Source: Vibrio mediterranei
Lineage (GTDB): Bacteria > Pseudomonadota > Gammaproteobacteria > Enterobacterales > Vibrionaceae
Reading direction: 5' to 3'
Assembly (NCBI RefSeq): GCF_900088415.1
Contig: NZ_FLLQ01000002.1
Location: 372,001 to 436,000, forward strand
DNA length: 64,000 nt
The notes beneath the pieces are model-generated. The model saw only the letters and a program-made list of their open reading frames with translations. It ran no database searches and was not told the origin of the DNA. Positions 22,147-31,327 of the stretch are shown here, piece by piece. Every line of letters begins with the position of its first letter. Position 1 is the first letter of the stretch. Both the position numbers and the translations under genes were made by a program.

Positions 22147-22947
22147 ATGAAAAAACTGATCCCACTGCTACTCCTATTGGTTTCTATGCCAAGTTTGGCG
22201 CAGAGACAATTTGATATAGAAGTGATCGTTTTCAAACGTGCGGTAAACCCTGAAAAAGTAAACGAGTCTTGGCCAAACACCATGCCGCAAATAGACTTTA
22301 GCCGCGCTGGTTCAATGAACGATGCCAGTTATCGCGCGTCGAAAGGCGTTCAGATGCTGCCTTACTCTTCATACCAATTGAATGATGAAGCGGCAAAACT
22401 AAAAAATCATGCAGGCTATACGGTGCTCATGCACAAAGCATGGCGCCAAGGCGATAACGGTAGAGGCTCTGCTCCAATTTTCCATATTCGTGCAGGGAAA
22501 GATTACTCAGCTGGTTTTAATGCCGATGGAACAGAGAAGGGCAGCAACAGCAACACCACAAGCCCGGTTGATGGCGTAACGGAAGTGGCCATAGATAAAC
22601 CGTTGTACGAGCTTGACGGTAAATTACAGATATACGTGCAGCATTATTTGTATGCTGAAGCCCAACTAGACCTTCGCTCGCCAAGCACAAAAGAGGTGAT
22701 TGTTACTGATTCAGTCACGGCAACAGAACCGATGGAGCCGTCTGCTGACAATTCTGTAGCGACAGGGACTGCAGATAGTAACGTCATTGCTGGCAACTTA
22801 CAGGCCATAGAGCCTCAACGTGAAGTTCAAACCTTTCTCAAGGACTATCGATTTGATCAGAAACGTCGCATGAGAAGTAGTGAAACGCACTACCTAGACC
22901 ATCCGTTAATGGGCATGATCATCCAAGTTCGAAGAGTACAGAACTAA
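22147..22947 (+). CDS. csiV: peptidoglycan-binding protein CsiV
   Basis: CsiV is a periplasmic protein first described in V. cholerae, where it is needed for cell shape integrity when D-amino acids are present. The 266-residue protein starts with a clear signal peptide (MKKLIPLLLLLVSMPSLAQ, cleavage after SLA). QRQFDIEVIVFKR and the C-terminal HYLDHPLMGMIIQVRRV are family features. The start at 22147 has GGAGAAAC six bases upstream; the frame is open earlier but without a signal peptide at its start. It lies after mfd. Confidence 0.88.
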   Translation: MKKLIPLLLLLVSMPSLAQRQFDIEVIVFKRAVNPEKVNESWPNTMPQIDFSRAGSMNDASYRASKGVQMLPYSSYQLNDEAAKLKNHAGYTVLMHKAWRQGDNGRGSAPIFHIRAGKDYSAGFNADGTEKGSNSNTTSPVDGVTEVAIDKPLYELDGKLQIYVQHYLYAEAQLDLRSPSTKEVIVTDSVTATEPMEPSADNSVATGTADSNVIAGNLQAIEPQREVQTFLKDYRFDQKRRMRSSETHYLDHPLMGMIIQVRRVQN

Positions 22948-22952
22948 TCCAG

Positions 22953-22979
22953 AAAGGGCCTAAAATAAGGCCCTTTTTT
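22953..22979 (+). terminator. csiV terminator
   Basis: AAAGGGCCT pairs with AGGCCCTTT across a six-base loop, followed by a T-run. Confidence 0.88.
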
Positions 22980-23005
22980 CAATTCCTGTTCCATTCCAAG
23001 GCATT

Positions 23006-23551
23006 ATGAATACGCATTACACTATCTACACAAAAAGATTATGCCTTCGACTATTGGATGTTAACGATGCCGAGCAACTGGCAGTCGCAATCCAAGAATC
23101 TCCCTCATTGCATCAATGGATAGATTGGTGTCATAAAGACTTTACTCAACATGAAGCGATGGATTTCATTGGCGCGACTCGAGTTAACTGGGTGAAAGCC
23201 GTGGCATTTGGCTTTGCATTGTTTGACCGAAAAACCGAACAGTTTCTAGGTATGGTGGCGCTCAATGAGTTTTATCATACCTTCAACATGGGAAGCCTTG
23301 GCTATTGGCTAAGAGACGATGCTCAAAAGCAGGGCTATGCCTTGGAAGCGCTCGATGCGTTGGTGGAATTCAGTTTTGCCAATTTATTACTCACCCGACT
23401 AGAAATTGTTTGCGACCCAGGCAATACCGCTAGCCATAGGCTTGCTGAACGTATCGGAGCAACCTACGAGTGTTTAGCGCAGAATCGCTTTATTTTTGAT
23501 GGTAAACCAAAAGCTGGACTGGTCTATTCCCTCATTCCCCCTACCCGTTGA
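23006..23551 (+). CDS. GNAT acetyltransferase, RimL-like
   Basis: This 181-residue protein belongs to the RimJ/RimL group of N-acetyltransferases. The acetyl-CoA binding region is LGYWLRDDAQKQGYALEAL (about residues 98-116), followed by the N-x-A-S-H-x-L-A pattern (GNTASHRLAERIGA). It starts TIYTKRLCLRLLDVNDAEQL. It may acetylate the N-terminal serine of ribosomal protein L7/L12 like RimL, but related enzymes have other targets. It is flanked by terminators on both sides and so is probably a single-gene unit. Confidence 0.8.
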   Translation: MNTHYTIYTKRLCLRLLDVNDAEQLAVAIQESPSLHQWIDWCHKDFTQHEAMDFIGATRVNWVKAVAFGFALFDRKTEQFLGMVALNEFYHTFNMGSLGYWLRDDAQKQGYALEALDALVEFSFANLLLTRLEIVCDPGNTASHRLAERIGATYECLAQNRFIFDGKPKAGLVYSLIPPTR

Positions 23552-23570
23552 ACCAGTGGCTCTGAGATAA

Positions 23571-23600
23571 AAAAAGAGGCGCTTTTCAGCGCCTCTCTGT
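23571..23600. terminator. bidirectional terminator, acetyltransferase/ndh
   Basis: AGAGGCGCT (23575-23583) pairs with 23588-23596 across TTTC. An A-tract lies on the left side, giving T-runs for ndh on the minus strand; the two genes are convergent. Confidence 0.85.
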
Positions 23601-23612
23601 TATCACTAGGTA

Positions 23613-24902
23613 TTAGTGCAATTTCAAGTTTGGTCTCAATACACGGTTAATACGACCAACCAACATCATTAATCCGGTCTTTAACACGCCATGTAAAGCC
23701 ATTTGGTGCATACGATAAAGCGAAATGTAAACCACACGAGCGATTCGGCCTTCTACCATCATAGAGCCCTTGGTTAGGTTACCCATTAAACTACCTACGG
23801 TTGAGAATCGGCTCAATGATACTAAGGAGCCGTGATCGTTGTATACGTAAGGCTTTAATTCTCTGTCTGTCAGTTTAGCAACGATGTTACTAAACGCACG
23901 ACTCGCCATTTGGTGCGCAGCTTGAGCACGTGGGGGCACAAATTTACCATCAGCTTGGGTACACTGAGCCAAGTCACCGATAACGAAAATATCGTCATCA
24001 CGCGTGGTTTGCAGCGTGTCTTTTACTACTAACTGGTTGATACGGTTAGTTTCCAAACCGGCAATGTCTTTCATAAAGTCTGGCGCTTTGATTCCTGCCG
24101 CCCAAACCATTATTTGTGCCGGGATTTTTTCGCCATCTTTAGTAGTTAAGCCATCTTTGTCCGCTTGAGTCACCATAGTGGCAGTGCGAACAGTTACACC
24201 CAGTTTTGTCAGTTCAGAATGCGCTGCGCTTGAAATACGTGGAGGAAGCGCTGGAAGAATACGCTCACCCGCTTCAATTAAGTTTACGTTCAGCTTACTC
24301 GAATCCAGGTCACCGAAACCATAAGTACGAAGCTCTTTGACCGCGTTATGCAGTTCAGCAGACAGCTCTACACCTGTTGCACCAGCACCAACGATCGCAA
24401 TATCGACAGTACCGTGACCATTTTTCGCATGCAGTTTTAGGAACTCATTGTTCATCTCTGTACGGAAACGGTGTGCCTGTTCTGGGCTATCTAAGAAGAT
24501 GCAGTTCTCACGAACACCAGGAGTATTGAAGTCGTTTGATGTTGAGCCAATCGCAAGCACTAAGATGTCATAAGCGATCTCACGGCTCGGCATCAATAGT
24601 TCATCGTGCTCGTCTCTCAATTCACTTAGCGTAATGCTTTTTCGCTCACGATCAATCTCTTTCAGACTGCCCATTTGAAAATCAAAATGATGATTTTTCG
24701 CGTGGGCACGATAGCTTAGCGCATCAACCCCTTCGTCCAATGAGCCGGTCGCTACTTCGTGTAGAAGTGGCTTCCATAAATGGCTTGCTTTACGATCAAC
24801 AAGCGTAATATTGGCGCGCCCTTTACGTCCAAGTGTTCGGCCTAATTTGGTCGCAAGCTCAAGTCCGCCTGCGCCACCACCAACAACGACAATATTAGTC
24901 AC
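23613..24902 (-). CDS. ndh: type II NADH dehydrogenase
   Basis: Ndh is a peripheral membrane flavoprotein that passes electrons from NADH to quinone without pumping protons. The FAD site is [16 protein letters not shown] near the start, and the NADH site is [15 protein letters not shown] around residue 170. The 429 residues match E. coli Ndh. The start is a GTG with AGGAG seven bases upstream. ndh sits near ycfP and thiK as in enterobacteria. A perfect FNR box lies about 216 bases upstream; in E. coli FNR represses ndh. Confidence 0.95.
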   Translation of the reverse strand: MTNIVVVGGGAGGLELATKLGRTLGRKGRANITLVDRKASHLWKPLLHEVATGSLDEGVDALSYRAHAKNHHFDFQMGSLKEIDRERKSITLSELRDEHDELLMPSREIAYDILVLAIGSTSNDFNTPGVRENCIFLDSPEQAHRFRTEMNNEFLKLHAKNGHGTVDIAIVGAGATGVELSAELHNAVKELRTYGFGDLDSSKLNVNLIEAGERILPALPPRISSAAHSELTKLGVTVRTATMVTQADKDGLTTKDGEKIPAQIMVWAAGIKAPDFMKDIAGLETNRINQLVVKDTLQTTRDDDIFVIGDLAQCTQADGKFVPPRAQAAHQMASRAFSNIVAKLTDRELKPYVYNDHGSLVSLSRFSTVGSLMGNLTKGSMMVEGRIARVVYISLYRMHQMALHGVLKTGLMMLVGRINRVLRPNLKLH

Positions 24903-25117
24903 AATGGCTCTCCTAAAAAGTGAAATTTGAAAGTTAGAAAATGGTCTTACATCCCGCCTAAAGTCGAAATGCTTAAAATTTGGTCATTATGCGCAAGTAT
25001 GGACTCCAAGTGGCAGCCCCTAGCGCGGTACAATCATGGTTTCACTTCACAAATTTGTTCAAAATCGTCTTTGTTTGAACATCTTAGGGCAAGTTCTCTT
25101 CTTGCTCTCAACTTTTT

Positions 25118-25131
25118 TTGATATTTATCAA
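25118..25131. promoter_or_regulatory. perfect FNR box
   Basis: TTGAT-ATTT-ATCAA matches the FNR consensus at every conserved base and is a symmetric site. On the plus strand a -10-like TATATA (25152-25157) lies about 27 bases from its centre. This fits a class II activated promoter with a start near 25165. It is about 216 bases upstream of ndh on the other strand, where repression is also possible. Confidence 0.75.
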
Positions 25132-25164
25132 ATAATGTAGAATGGTTTTATTATATAGGGCAAA

Positions 25165-25275
25165 TCAATGTCCGCAACTATTCAATGGAATTATTTTTGT
25201 TAAGTGAATTAAATGGCCATTTGTTAATCGATAGTTCCATCACTAAAAACGGCTCCTCAAGGGAGCCGTTTTTAA
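25165..25275 (+). ncRNA. candidate FNR-activated small RNA (FnrS-like by arrangement)
   Basis: A transcript starting about 41 bases after the FNR box centre would run roughly 110 bases and end at a strong terminator (25245-25273). No convincing protein frame lies inside it. The arrangement (FNR box, -10, about 110 bases, terminator) is that of the enterobacterial FnrS RNA. I cannot show sequence similarity to FnrS. Alternatively the box may regulate only ndh. Confidence 0.4.
25245..25275. terminator. bidirectional terminator by the Ig-like gene
   Basis: AAAAACGGCTCC pairs with GGAGCCGTTTTT across TCAAG. It can end the leftward Ig-like gene and any rightward transcript from the FNR-box promoter. 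Confidence 0.88.
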
Positions 25276-25298
25276 CTTCATAATATCAAGGTCAATAC

Positions 25299-26360
25299 CT
25301 AGGGCGTTACCGTAACTAACGCATCACCTGTGACATTTTCAAATGATGCAGTGATGGTAGCGGTACCTACCGAAATACCACTTACATATTGCTTGGAAGG
25401 GTATGCCACATTCATGTTTGAGCTGTTCCAAGAGACATATTTGGCGTAGTTCTCAACACGACCATCAGAGAAAGTGACATTAACAGTTACCTCAACAGTA
25501 TCACCAGTAGCAACCGTGATATTTTGTGGCACAATTTCTACCTTTGTCGTTGTGGCAGGGTAGGTTTGCGTTTCAACAAAATCTGTCATGCCTTGGTATG
25601 ACATCGTAATCGTCGCGCGCCCTCCTTCATAGACACCTTGCGCCAAACCCGCCTTGGCATTTCCGGATTCAATCGTCGCGGCAGTGGTATCGCTGCTCGA
25701 CCACTCAGCATCTAAGGTAACATCTTTGCTCGACCCACCTTGATAGTATGCAATAGCATGGTATTGGAATGGTGTTCCCGAATAGAGGATATCCTGTCTT
25801 GGTTCTATTGCGAATTGTGCTAGAACTAGAGGAGCAACCGTGGTAGTTACCTCATCCTCAACCCCATCTAACTCAGCTTTGATCTGCGCGCTGCCTGCAG
25901 ATAACGCTTCACCACTACCTCCTAACTCCCCTGTGGTAACCACTTGAATCACAGTAGGGTCACTAGAAGACCACGTCGCTTTTGAAGTTACATCTTCATC
26001 AGGCAAGCCTTGATGATATTTAGCAATCGCCTTATATCGTCCTGCAGTTCCTTCTGGAACTGTCTCATTGTCCGGCGTAACGACTAGCTGCCTGATATAT
26101 GTGTCAACAACACTAACCTGACCTGCTCCTTCGATGTTTTGATAGATCGCATACACTTCACTGTTACCCGCAAATTTTCCTTCTATCAACCCCGTCGTAT
26201 TCACGGCAAGTTTATCTCTCTGTTGCGCCCGCCAATCACTTAACGCTGTTACATCTTTAAATGAAACCTTATTAGTATTAACGTCTTTGTATATTGCATA
26301 AGCAGTAAGTTGCTTTGTATCCCCTACTTTGACCGTAGAATCGGCAGGTTCAACGTTCAC
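25299..26360 (-). CDS. bacterial Ig-like (Big_2) repeat protein, N-terminus probably damaged
   Basis: About 353 residues form four Ig-like repeats (roughly 1-85, 88-175, 178-265, 270-353), each with the W.SSD/W.SSN core and a G.A.I.A-type strand of Big_2 domains (TWSSSDPTV, EWSSSDTTA, SWNSSNMNV). Such domains occur in surface and adhesion proteins. The frame starts at a GTG with no good ribosome site and no signal peptide. Upstream in frame a hydrophobic stretch (YKVILTLFSSLTYLG) looks like a lipoprotein signal, but it has no start codon, and a valine stands where the lipobox cysteine would be. It may be a decaying lipoprotein gene. Confidence 0.6.
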   Translation of the reverse strand: MNVEPADSTVKVGDTKQLTAYAIYKDVNTNKVSFKDVTALSDWRAQQRDKLAVNTTGLIEGKFAGNSEVYAIYQNIEGAGQVSVVDTYIRQLVVTPDNETVPEGTAGRYKAIAKYHQGLPDEDVTSKATWSSSDPTVIQVVTTGELGGSGEALSAGSAQIKAELDGVEDEVTTTVAPLVLAQFAIEPRQDILYSGTPFQYHAIAYYQGGSSKDVTLDAEWSSSDTTAATIESGNAKAGLAQGVYEGGRATITMSYQGMTDFVETQTYPATTTKVEIVPQNITVATGDTVEVTVNVTFSDGRVENYAKYVSWNSSNMNVAYPSKQYVSGISVGTATITASFENVTGDALVTVTP

Positions 26361-26485
26361 GCCTAAGTAGGTCAGGCTACTGAAGAGTGTGAGAATGACC
26401 TTGTAAGAGTAACCAACCTAAATTAACTGGGCGTACCATAATAAAATCTTAATGTTGTGTGAAAGTTGTTACCGTATTGAACAAA

Positions 26486-26510
26486 AAAAGCAGCGAAATC
26501 CGCTGCTTTT
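26486..26510. terminator. ycfP terminator
   Basis: AAAAGCAGCG pairs with CGCTGCTTTT across AAATC. On the minus strand it lies just after ycfP and ends in a T-run. Confidence 0.85.
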
Positions 26511-26547
26511 GTAAAAAGTAGTACACGCCACTCGGACGTTTCTTACA

Positions 26548-27087
26548 TTACGATTCTTTAAACGCCTTCATTGTTTGAAGGTGCTGAGAGATCTTCTTGA
26601 ATTTATGAGTTTGAGTTTCATCCCACACTACATCGTAATAATCTTTGAGGGCGTCCGCCGTTTTTTGATTGTCATGAATTTCGTCTTCTTTGGACAAAAT
26701 GACCATACAACGACCCGCATTTTTACTACGGAACTTTTCAACACACTTAGTGGCAATGTCTTCATATTCTTCTGGACGATCAATACGATCTTGCATGTTT
26801 ACTTCAGGATGCAAGTTAGGGTTGAAGATAACTTGCTTAATGCCACACAAGAAGCCGATGCGCTCTGACCAGTAGCCTCCCAGACCAACACCGCAAATAA
26901 TCGGCGCTTCGTCTTTCGACTCTTGAACCAACTTGTTTACCTCTTTAAGAAGGTGCTGCATATCATGCTTGGGGTGAAGTGTGCTGTAGTTGACGAAACG
27001 AACGTCTTCGTCAATGAATTGCAACTGAAGCACTTTTTCATGGTTGCCTGGGCTTGTTGAATCGAAGCCGTGAAGATAAATAATCAT
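26548..27087 (-). CDS. ycfP: YcfP-type alpha/beta-hydrolase
   Basis: This 179-residue protein belongs to the YcfP/YqiA esterase-like family. It begins [18 protein letters not shown]. The nucleophile elbow region is [15 protein letters not shown], where the usual serine of GxSxG is replaced (GVGLGG), as in YcfP proteins, so catalytic activity is uncertain. The start at 27087 has GAGAGG upstream. It belongs to the hinT-ycfL-lpoB-thiK-ycfP-ndh neighbourhood; nagZ, between thiK and ycfP in E. coli, is absent here. Confidence 0.88.
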   Translation of the reverse strand: MIIYLHGFDSTSPGNHEKVLQLQFIDEDVRFVNYSTLHPKHDMQHLLKEVNKLVQESKDEAPIICGVGLGGYWSERIGFLCGIKQVIFNPNLHPEVNMQDRIDRPEEYEDIATKCVEKFRSKNAGRCMVILSKEDEIHDNQKTADALKDYYDVVWDETQTHKFKKISQHLQTMKAFKES

Positions 27088-27202
27088 AGTACCTCTCAAT
27101 CCGTCCTTATTGGTACGCTTTCGTTAAATCTACCACGAAAGCCCTAGTTTCATAGGGGGTAAGATGATTTTTCAGAAAAGATAACGTTAAACAGTGATCC
27201 GC

Positions 27203-28045
27203 TCAACATAATCGTAGATAAATAGCCTCAGCTTCGACTAAAAAACCATCATCTTGCCACACCTGCGCTGCAAGTAGATACCAGAGCATAGCCATCATCT
27301 GCGAGTGTCTTTGCCAAATCTCCACATCCTTTTGCCAAGATCTACTATCTATCGTGGGCTGGTGCTGTTTGTAGAGTTCAATTCCTGTAACGACATCCAT
27401 TTGAAGCATATCCAAGGTCATTGTTAGGTCCAGAACGGGACTGGCAATTGCAGCATATTCCCAGTCAATTACCGCAAGGCCCGTTTCAATCTGCACTAAG
27501 TTATGAATGCCAAAATCAAAATGACAAAGCGCTTGTTGCGCACAGCTTAATTTTGGTAGCGTTCGAAGGCTTTCGTAGATCGGACGAAAGCGCCGCTTTA
27601 GAACAGAATCGTCAAGCTGAGACCAGTAATGATCCACTTTTTCTTGGTAATCAAAACGTCGCACCTGACTGATAGGTTGAATGGTATGGATATTCGCAAG
27701 AAGCGCGATAACCTTTGAATGATCGTCTAACTGACTAACAGGAATGCCATTACACCAACTGAGCGCGATACCCTTTGGGCCGCGAGCGATGACTTTGTTA
27801 GTAGGGAGGTGTCCGGCAACCGAGTTCAAAACCTCAGCTTCATTGTCGCGACTGATATCAAATGACTGACATAGCGATGAGTTGGCACGCCAAATCACCC
27901 AACCATGAGATGGAGTCAATACACGCCACGCCCGATTTGTCAGGCCGCCAGATAACGGAAGTGCCCCTAAGGGCACTTCGTTTAACAAGGAAGATAATCC
28001 AGCCAAATCTGGTGATTGCTGGACCGCATCAATCCAATTAAGCAT
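27203..28045 (-). CDS. thiK: thiamine kinase-like phosphotransferase (ThiK)
   Basis: This 280-residue protein belongs to the aminoglycoside/choline kinase superfamily. The catalytic motif is HFDFGIHN around residue 175, followed by VIDWEYA for metal binding. LPLSGGLTNRAWRV near residue 32 is the nucleotide loop. In E. coli the gene at the same position phosphorylates thiamine for salvage. Position after lpoB supports the name; the substrate is inferred. It starts ten bases after the lpoB end. Confidence 0.83.
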   Translation of the reverse strand: MLNWIDAVQQSPDLAGLSSLLNEVPLGALPLSGGLTNRAWRVLTPSHGWVIWRANSSLCQSFDISRDNEAEVLNSVAGHLPTNKVIARGPKGIALSWCNGIPVSQLDDHSKVIALLANIHTIQPISQVRRFDYQEKVDHYWSQLDDSVLKRRFRPIYESLRTLPKLSCAQQALCHFDFGIHNLVQIETGLAVIDWEYAAIASPVLDLTMTLDMLQMDVVTGIELYKQHQPTIDSRSWQKDVEIWQRHSQMMAMLWYLLAAQVWQDDGFLVEAEAIYLRLC

Positions 28046-28055
28046 TGAGCGCTTG

Positions 28056-28646
28056 TTATAGACCTAGTACTGAACGAGACTCTTGCTTACGAATTTCAGT
28101 TTCGTCAGCCCACTCAATCAGACCCGTTTCTAGATCCATAAGACGCATTGTCATTTTGTAGTATACGTCTTTATCGCTGCCCGCTTCTTTAACGATACTA
28201 CTTAGGTTACCGTAAAGCATATATTGCGCACCAACCATTTTACCGAATTGGATAGCTGTGCTTTGGTTCACTAGCTCATCATTGTTTTGGAAGTTAAGCT
28301 GTTCACGTACAGACTCAACACGATCCATATCTACGAAACGGAACTTACCAGAGTTCAGCATTTTGGTGCTGATGCTGTCAGTGATAGACTCGGTATCAAT
28401 GTGCTCCGTTGTTTTGTTCTTGATACGTTCAACAAATACAATTGGGCGACTGTCGCGCGTGATTGCCGCAACTGAACCAGACATCAGCATGCTATCAACC
28501 ATATCACCAGCGATCTTCTGTAGGTCAGTTGAACCGAAATCGATTGTTGTCGTTTCAGTAGCTTGCGCGTCGCCGTAACTTACTTTATTTGAACAGCCAC
28601 CGAGAATGACAGCCAAACCCAACAAAGCAATAATACTTTTTTTCAT
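28056..28646 (-). CDS. lpoB: penicillin-binding protein activator LpoB
   Basis: LpoB is an outer-membrane lipoprotein that reaches through the peptidoglycan to activate PBP1b. The 196-residue protein has a lipoprotein signal (MKKSIIALLGLAVILGGCSNK, lipid cysteine at 18). The globular domain contains IVFVERIKNKTTEHIDT and a C-terminal EIRKQESRS. The short linker between cysteine and domain is shorter than in E. coli. It stands between ycfL and thiK, as in enterobacteria. Confidence 0.92.
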   Translation of the reverse strand: MKKSIIALLGLAVILGGCSNKVSYGDAQATETTTIDFGSTDLQKIAGDMVDSMLMSGSVAAITRDSRPIVFVERIKNKTTEHIDTESITDSISTKMLNSGKFRFVDMDRVESVREQLNFQNNDELVNQSTAIQFGKMVGAQYMLYGNLSSIVKEAGSDKDVYYKMTMRLMDLETGLIEWADETEIRKQESRSVLGL

Positions 28647-28686
28647 TTTGTTTCCTTAGTCTTACTTACTTTCCAACGGGTGGAAA

Positions 28687-29079
28687 TTACTCATCCGCTC
28701 CGCGCAATTGCACACGGAATTCTTTACCATTAGGATTTACAGACACCTCAGATAGGGTAATAGTTTCATCACCGCGTAAGATGGCTCTTTTCCAAGGGGC
28801 TTGTTTAGTATTTACTTCGAGTCCTTGCGCATCATACCAATAGAATCGATATTGGATGATTTGGTCCGTAGATGTCGTATTAGACAATCGCACCACGCCT
28901 CTCGCATGACCATTGGTATCAATGGTCGAAATGTCATCAATAGAGAATTTTTTACCCATTTGTGCGTCACCATAAAGCACTGCCTGAGTTTGGCCTTCGA
29001 TTTTGATCCCTGAGGTTTTACTTGAAGCACAGCCAAACAACGTCAACAGCACACCAATACTCACTAACCATTTTTTCAT
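28687..29079 (-). CDS. ycfL: YcfL family lipoprotein
   Basis: This is a 130-residue lipoprotein of the DUF1425/YcfL family. Its signal peptide ends in a lipobox (LLTLFGCASSK, cysteine at 17). The domain contains YRFYWYDAQGLEVN, typical of the family. Function is unknown; its constant place before lpoB suggests a link to the cell envelope. Start and upstream stop overlap by one base (TAATG) with the COG3014 lipoprotein gene. Confidence 0.88.
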   Translation of the reverse strand: MKKWLVSIGVLLTLFGCASSKTSGIKIEGQTQAVLYGDAQMGKKFSIDDISTIDTNGHARGVVRLSNTTSTDQIIQYRFYWYDAQGLEVNTKQAPWKRAILRGDETITLSEVSVNPNGKEFRVQLRGADE

Positions 29080-30482
29080 TACATTCTTCCTAATTGTTTA
29101 TGCCAAATGGTGGCATTGCCGCCCTGGCGCGACACCCAAACCAAAGTGGTTTGTCTGTCTCTCACATCAAAAGTATAGTCTTGACCATCTAACGTCATTT
29201 TGTGGCTGCCCGCTTTAACGATTTGACTTGCACCGTTCACGACACCCGGTAATGTTTGCCAACTCCTAGTATCAGGCTGTTCCGTCAAGGTGTTCCACAC
29301 GTTGAAGATAAGGTTACCGACATCATCGTCTTTCGCCGTACTCTTACGAATTTGGTCTTTGGCATACACGCGCAGTGCTTGTCGCAACAAGATGGTCGGC
29401 ATATTCTCGGTAAGCTGCTGCTGCGCCATTAAATTAGTATCCACTAATTCATCCGACTTCAGGGGCTTACCATCCAACATAATATTCGAAAATTTAGGCG
29501 TCACCGCTGGAACATAATACGGCAGTGCCACAGTATACAACGCAGTATTACCTTGGCTGTCATAAACAGGCAAAGTCAGATTCCAAGATTGCATGGCGCT
29601 CACAACCCCCTGCTCTTCGAGCAGGATGATACGACCTTCACCAGCTTTAATACCTGGTCGATCACCATATTGCTTTTTAAGCTTCGCAAGATCTTGGTTA
29701 CGACTTGAGCGTTTAGCCACACGAATTACCGCGTCGATAACGGCTTCGTTATCTGGTGCAACAGCAAGTGCGCGAGTATAGTCAATATAGGCCCCATTGA
29801 GGTCATTTGAAGCTTCGTACATCAAGCCTGACAAAAACAACAAATAGCCATTTTGAATCGCTTTCAGTTGATTTCCCGCATCAGGATAACGCGACAACAC
29901 CGACCCTAGATTAGGTGATAACCCCTTCTGCTTCATTTCAGCTTCAGCAGAACGTAAGTCTTTCTCTCGCGCCTGGCGAGCACGCTGTTGAACTTGGTTT
30001 GCTCGTCGCACTTCAACCAGTGCACCCTCTAGGTCGTTCTTTTGAATATAGTTGAGCCCTAGATACAGGTGTAAATAACCTAGCTCATAATCTGGCGGCA
30101 CATACTCGGTTATATTGTCATTGACCGCTAAGGCGCCAACACTAGTCGCAGTGTCAGTAATAGAAATAAGCGCCTTATCTTGCTGAACTCTAACGGCCTT
30201 ATCACTAACTTCAAGCGCTGATTTACTTTGCGGATAGGATTGGTTTAAGAACTCGACCCTGCCGCGCTCAAAATTATCCAAGATATCACCCGCAACGACA
30301 TCTTCAGCCTGAGGCAATGCAGCCTGCGCTTTTTCATATTGGCCAGTTTTCACCGCTTGATACACCACCGTATTCTGCTGGGTATAGTGGCTAAACAGAT
30401 TACCTGCACTTAGTCCCGCACAAGCGGTAAGTGATGCAGCAAGTACGACGATGAGTGCGTGTTTAACGCTACGTATTAACAT
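29079..30482 (-). CDS. COG3014-family lipoprotein
   Basis: The 467-residue protein has a lipoprotein signal (VVLAASLTACAG, cysteine at 21). The first 250 residues are helical, TPR-like (YLHLYLGLNYIQKNDLEGALVEV, GLMYEASNDLNGAYIDYTRAL). The C-terminal part is beta-rich. Proteins of this family are uncharacterised outer-membrane lipoproteins that go with ycfL and lpoB in vibrios. It is translationally coupled to ycfL, so a role in peptidoglycan synthesis with LpoB is a reasonable guess, not more. Confidence 0.82.
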   Translation of the reverse strand: MLIRSVKHALIVVLAASLTACAGLSAGNLFSHYTQQNTVVYQAVKTGQYEKAQAALPQAEDVVAGDILDNFERGRVEFLNQSYPQSKSALEVSDKAVRVQQDKALISITDTATSVGALAVNDNITEYVPPDYELGYLHLYLGLNYIQKNDLEGALVEVRRANQVQQRARQAREKDLRSAEAEMKQKGLSPNLGSVLSRYPDAGNQLKAIQNGYLLFLSGLMYEASNDLNGAYIDYTRALAVAPDNEAVIDAVIRVAKRSSRNQDLAKLKKQYGDRPGIKAGEGRIILLEEQGVVSAMQSWNLTLPVYDSQGNTALYTVALPYYVPAVTPKFSNIMLDGKPLKSDELVDTNLMAQQQLTENMPTILLRQALRVYAKDQIRKSTAKDDDVGNLIFNVWNTLTEQPDTRSWQTLPGVVNGASQIVKAGSHKMTLDGQDYTFDVRDRQTTLVWVSRQGGNATIWHKQLGRM

Positions 30483-30559
30483 ATGTTTTGAAGAGAATAG
30501 ATACCTTTAGTGAGGCTTTGACAATTACGTGAGTACTAAGTTGCCAAAGCCTCTCGAAA

Positions 30560-30910
30560 TTAGCTCATCAACAATGGGCCAAGTGGGCGACCACCAACGA
30601 GATGCATGTGAATATGGTACACCTCTTGACCGCCGTGAGAATTACAGTTGACGATCAAACGATAGCCATCTTCTGCAATACCTTCATCATGAGCGATCTT
30701 CCTTGCAACGGTGAACATACGTCCCATCATTGCTTCATCATCAGTTTCAACTTCATTAACAGTGGGAATCAGTTTGTTTGGAATGATCAACACGTGGCTT
30801 GGAGCACGCGGATTGATATCACGAAATGCGGTAACAAGATCGTCTTGATACAACACATCGGCAGGAATTTCTTTACGAATAATTTTGCTAAAAATGGTTT
30901 CTTCAGCCAT
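30560..30910 (-). CDS. hinT: HIT-family purine nucleoside phosphoramidase HinT
   Basis: HinT hydrolyses AMP-lysine-type phosphoramidates and aminoacyl adenylates. The 116-residue protein has the histidine triad HIHMHLVGG near the C-terminus and starts [19 protein letters not shown] like the E. coli enzyme. The start at 30910 has GGAG seven bases upstream; an ATG four codons earlier is less likely. It opens the lipoprotein/envelope cluster as in enterobacteria. Confidence 0.95.
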   Translation of the reverse strand: MAEETIFSKIIRKEIPADVLYQDDLVTAFRDINPRAPSHVLIIPNKLIPTVNEVETDDEAMMGRMFTVARKIAHDEGIAEDGYRLIVNCNSHGGQEVYHIHMHLVGGRPLGPLLMS

Positions 30911-31327
30911 GAAGTTCTCCAATTACCAAACCAATAATACTGACACAGGATCGCCAGCACATACTTACTTTAGAAGTATGCACTAAGGTCTATAGAATCA
31001 CAATTTAAAGCAAAGCCAACATAGCTTGTTGTTTTCATTATTGTTCGATTCTCAACCTATATCTCGCTAGAAGTACTTTTTTGAGATAACACTTCACGCC
31101 AAAACCTTGGCTTTTATTACATTTTTGACGAGTGCGTCATAAAACGTAGCACGACAAGTCATATATATTTCAGTTTTTGTTATTTGTAACGATAAAGAGA
31201 CAAAAGCGCCAAACCTCAATTCCGACCTGATGTTACGAGTGGACGGATAGTGCAAGGTTTAGCGCAAAGCGTCCAGTTAAATTTTGTATGATTTTTGTAT
31301 TGCTGCAACATTACTAGGGAGAGATAT
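30911..31327. other. intergenic region hinT/chemoreceptor
   Basis: This 417-base AT-rich gap lies between divergent genes and must hold both promoters. I looked for sigma-28 type sites before the chemoreceptor and found none convincing. No small gene or repeat is apparent. Confidence 0.4.

Noticed and set aside
24927..25121. 64-residue rightward frame upstream of ndh
   Set aside because: No ribosome site, no recognisable pattern, and it lies over the ndh leader. It is better explained as chance.
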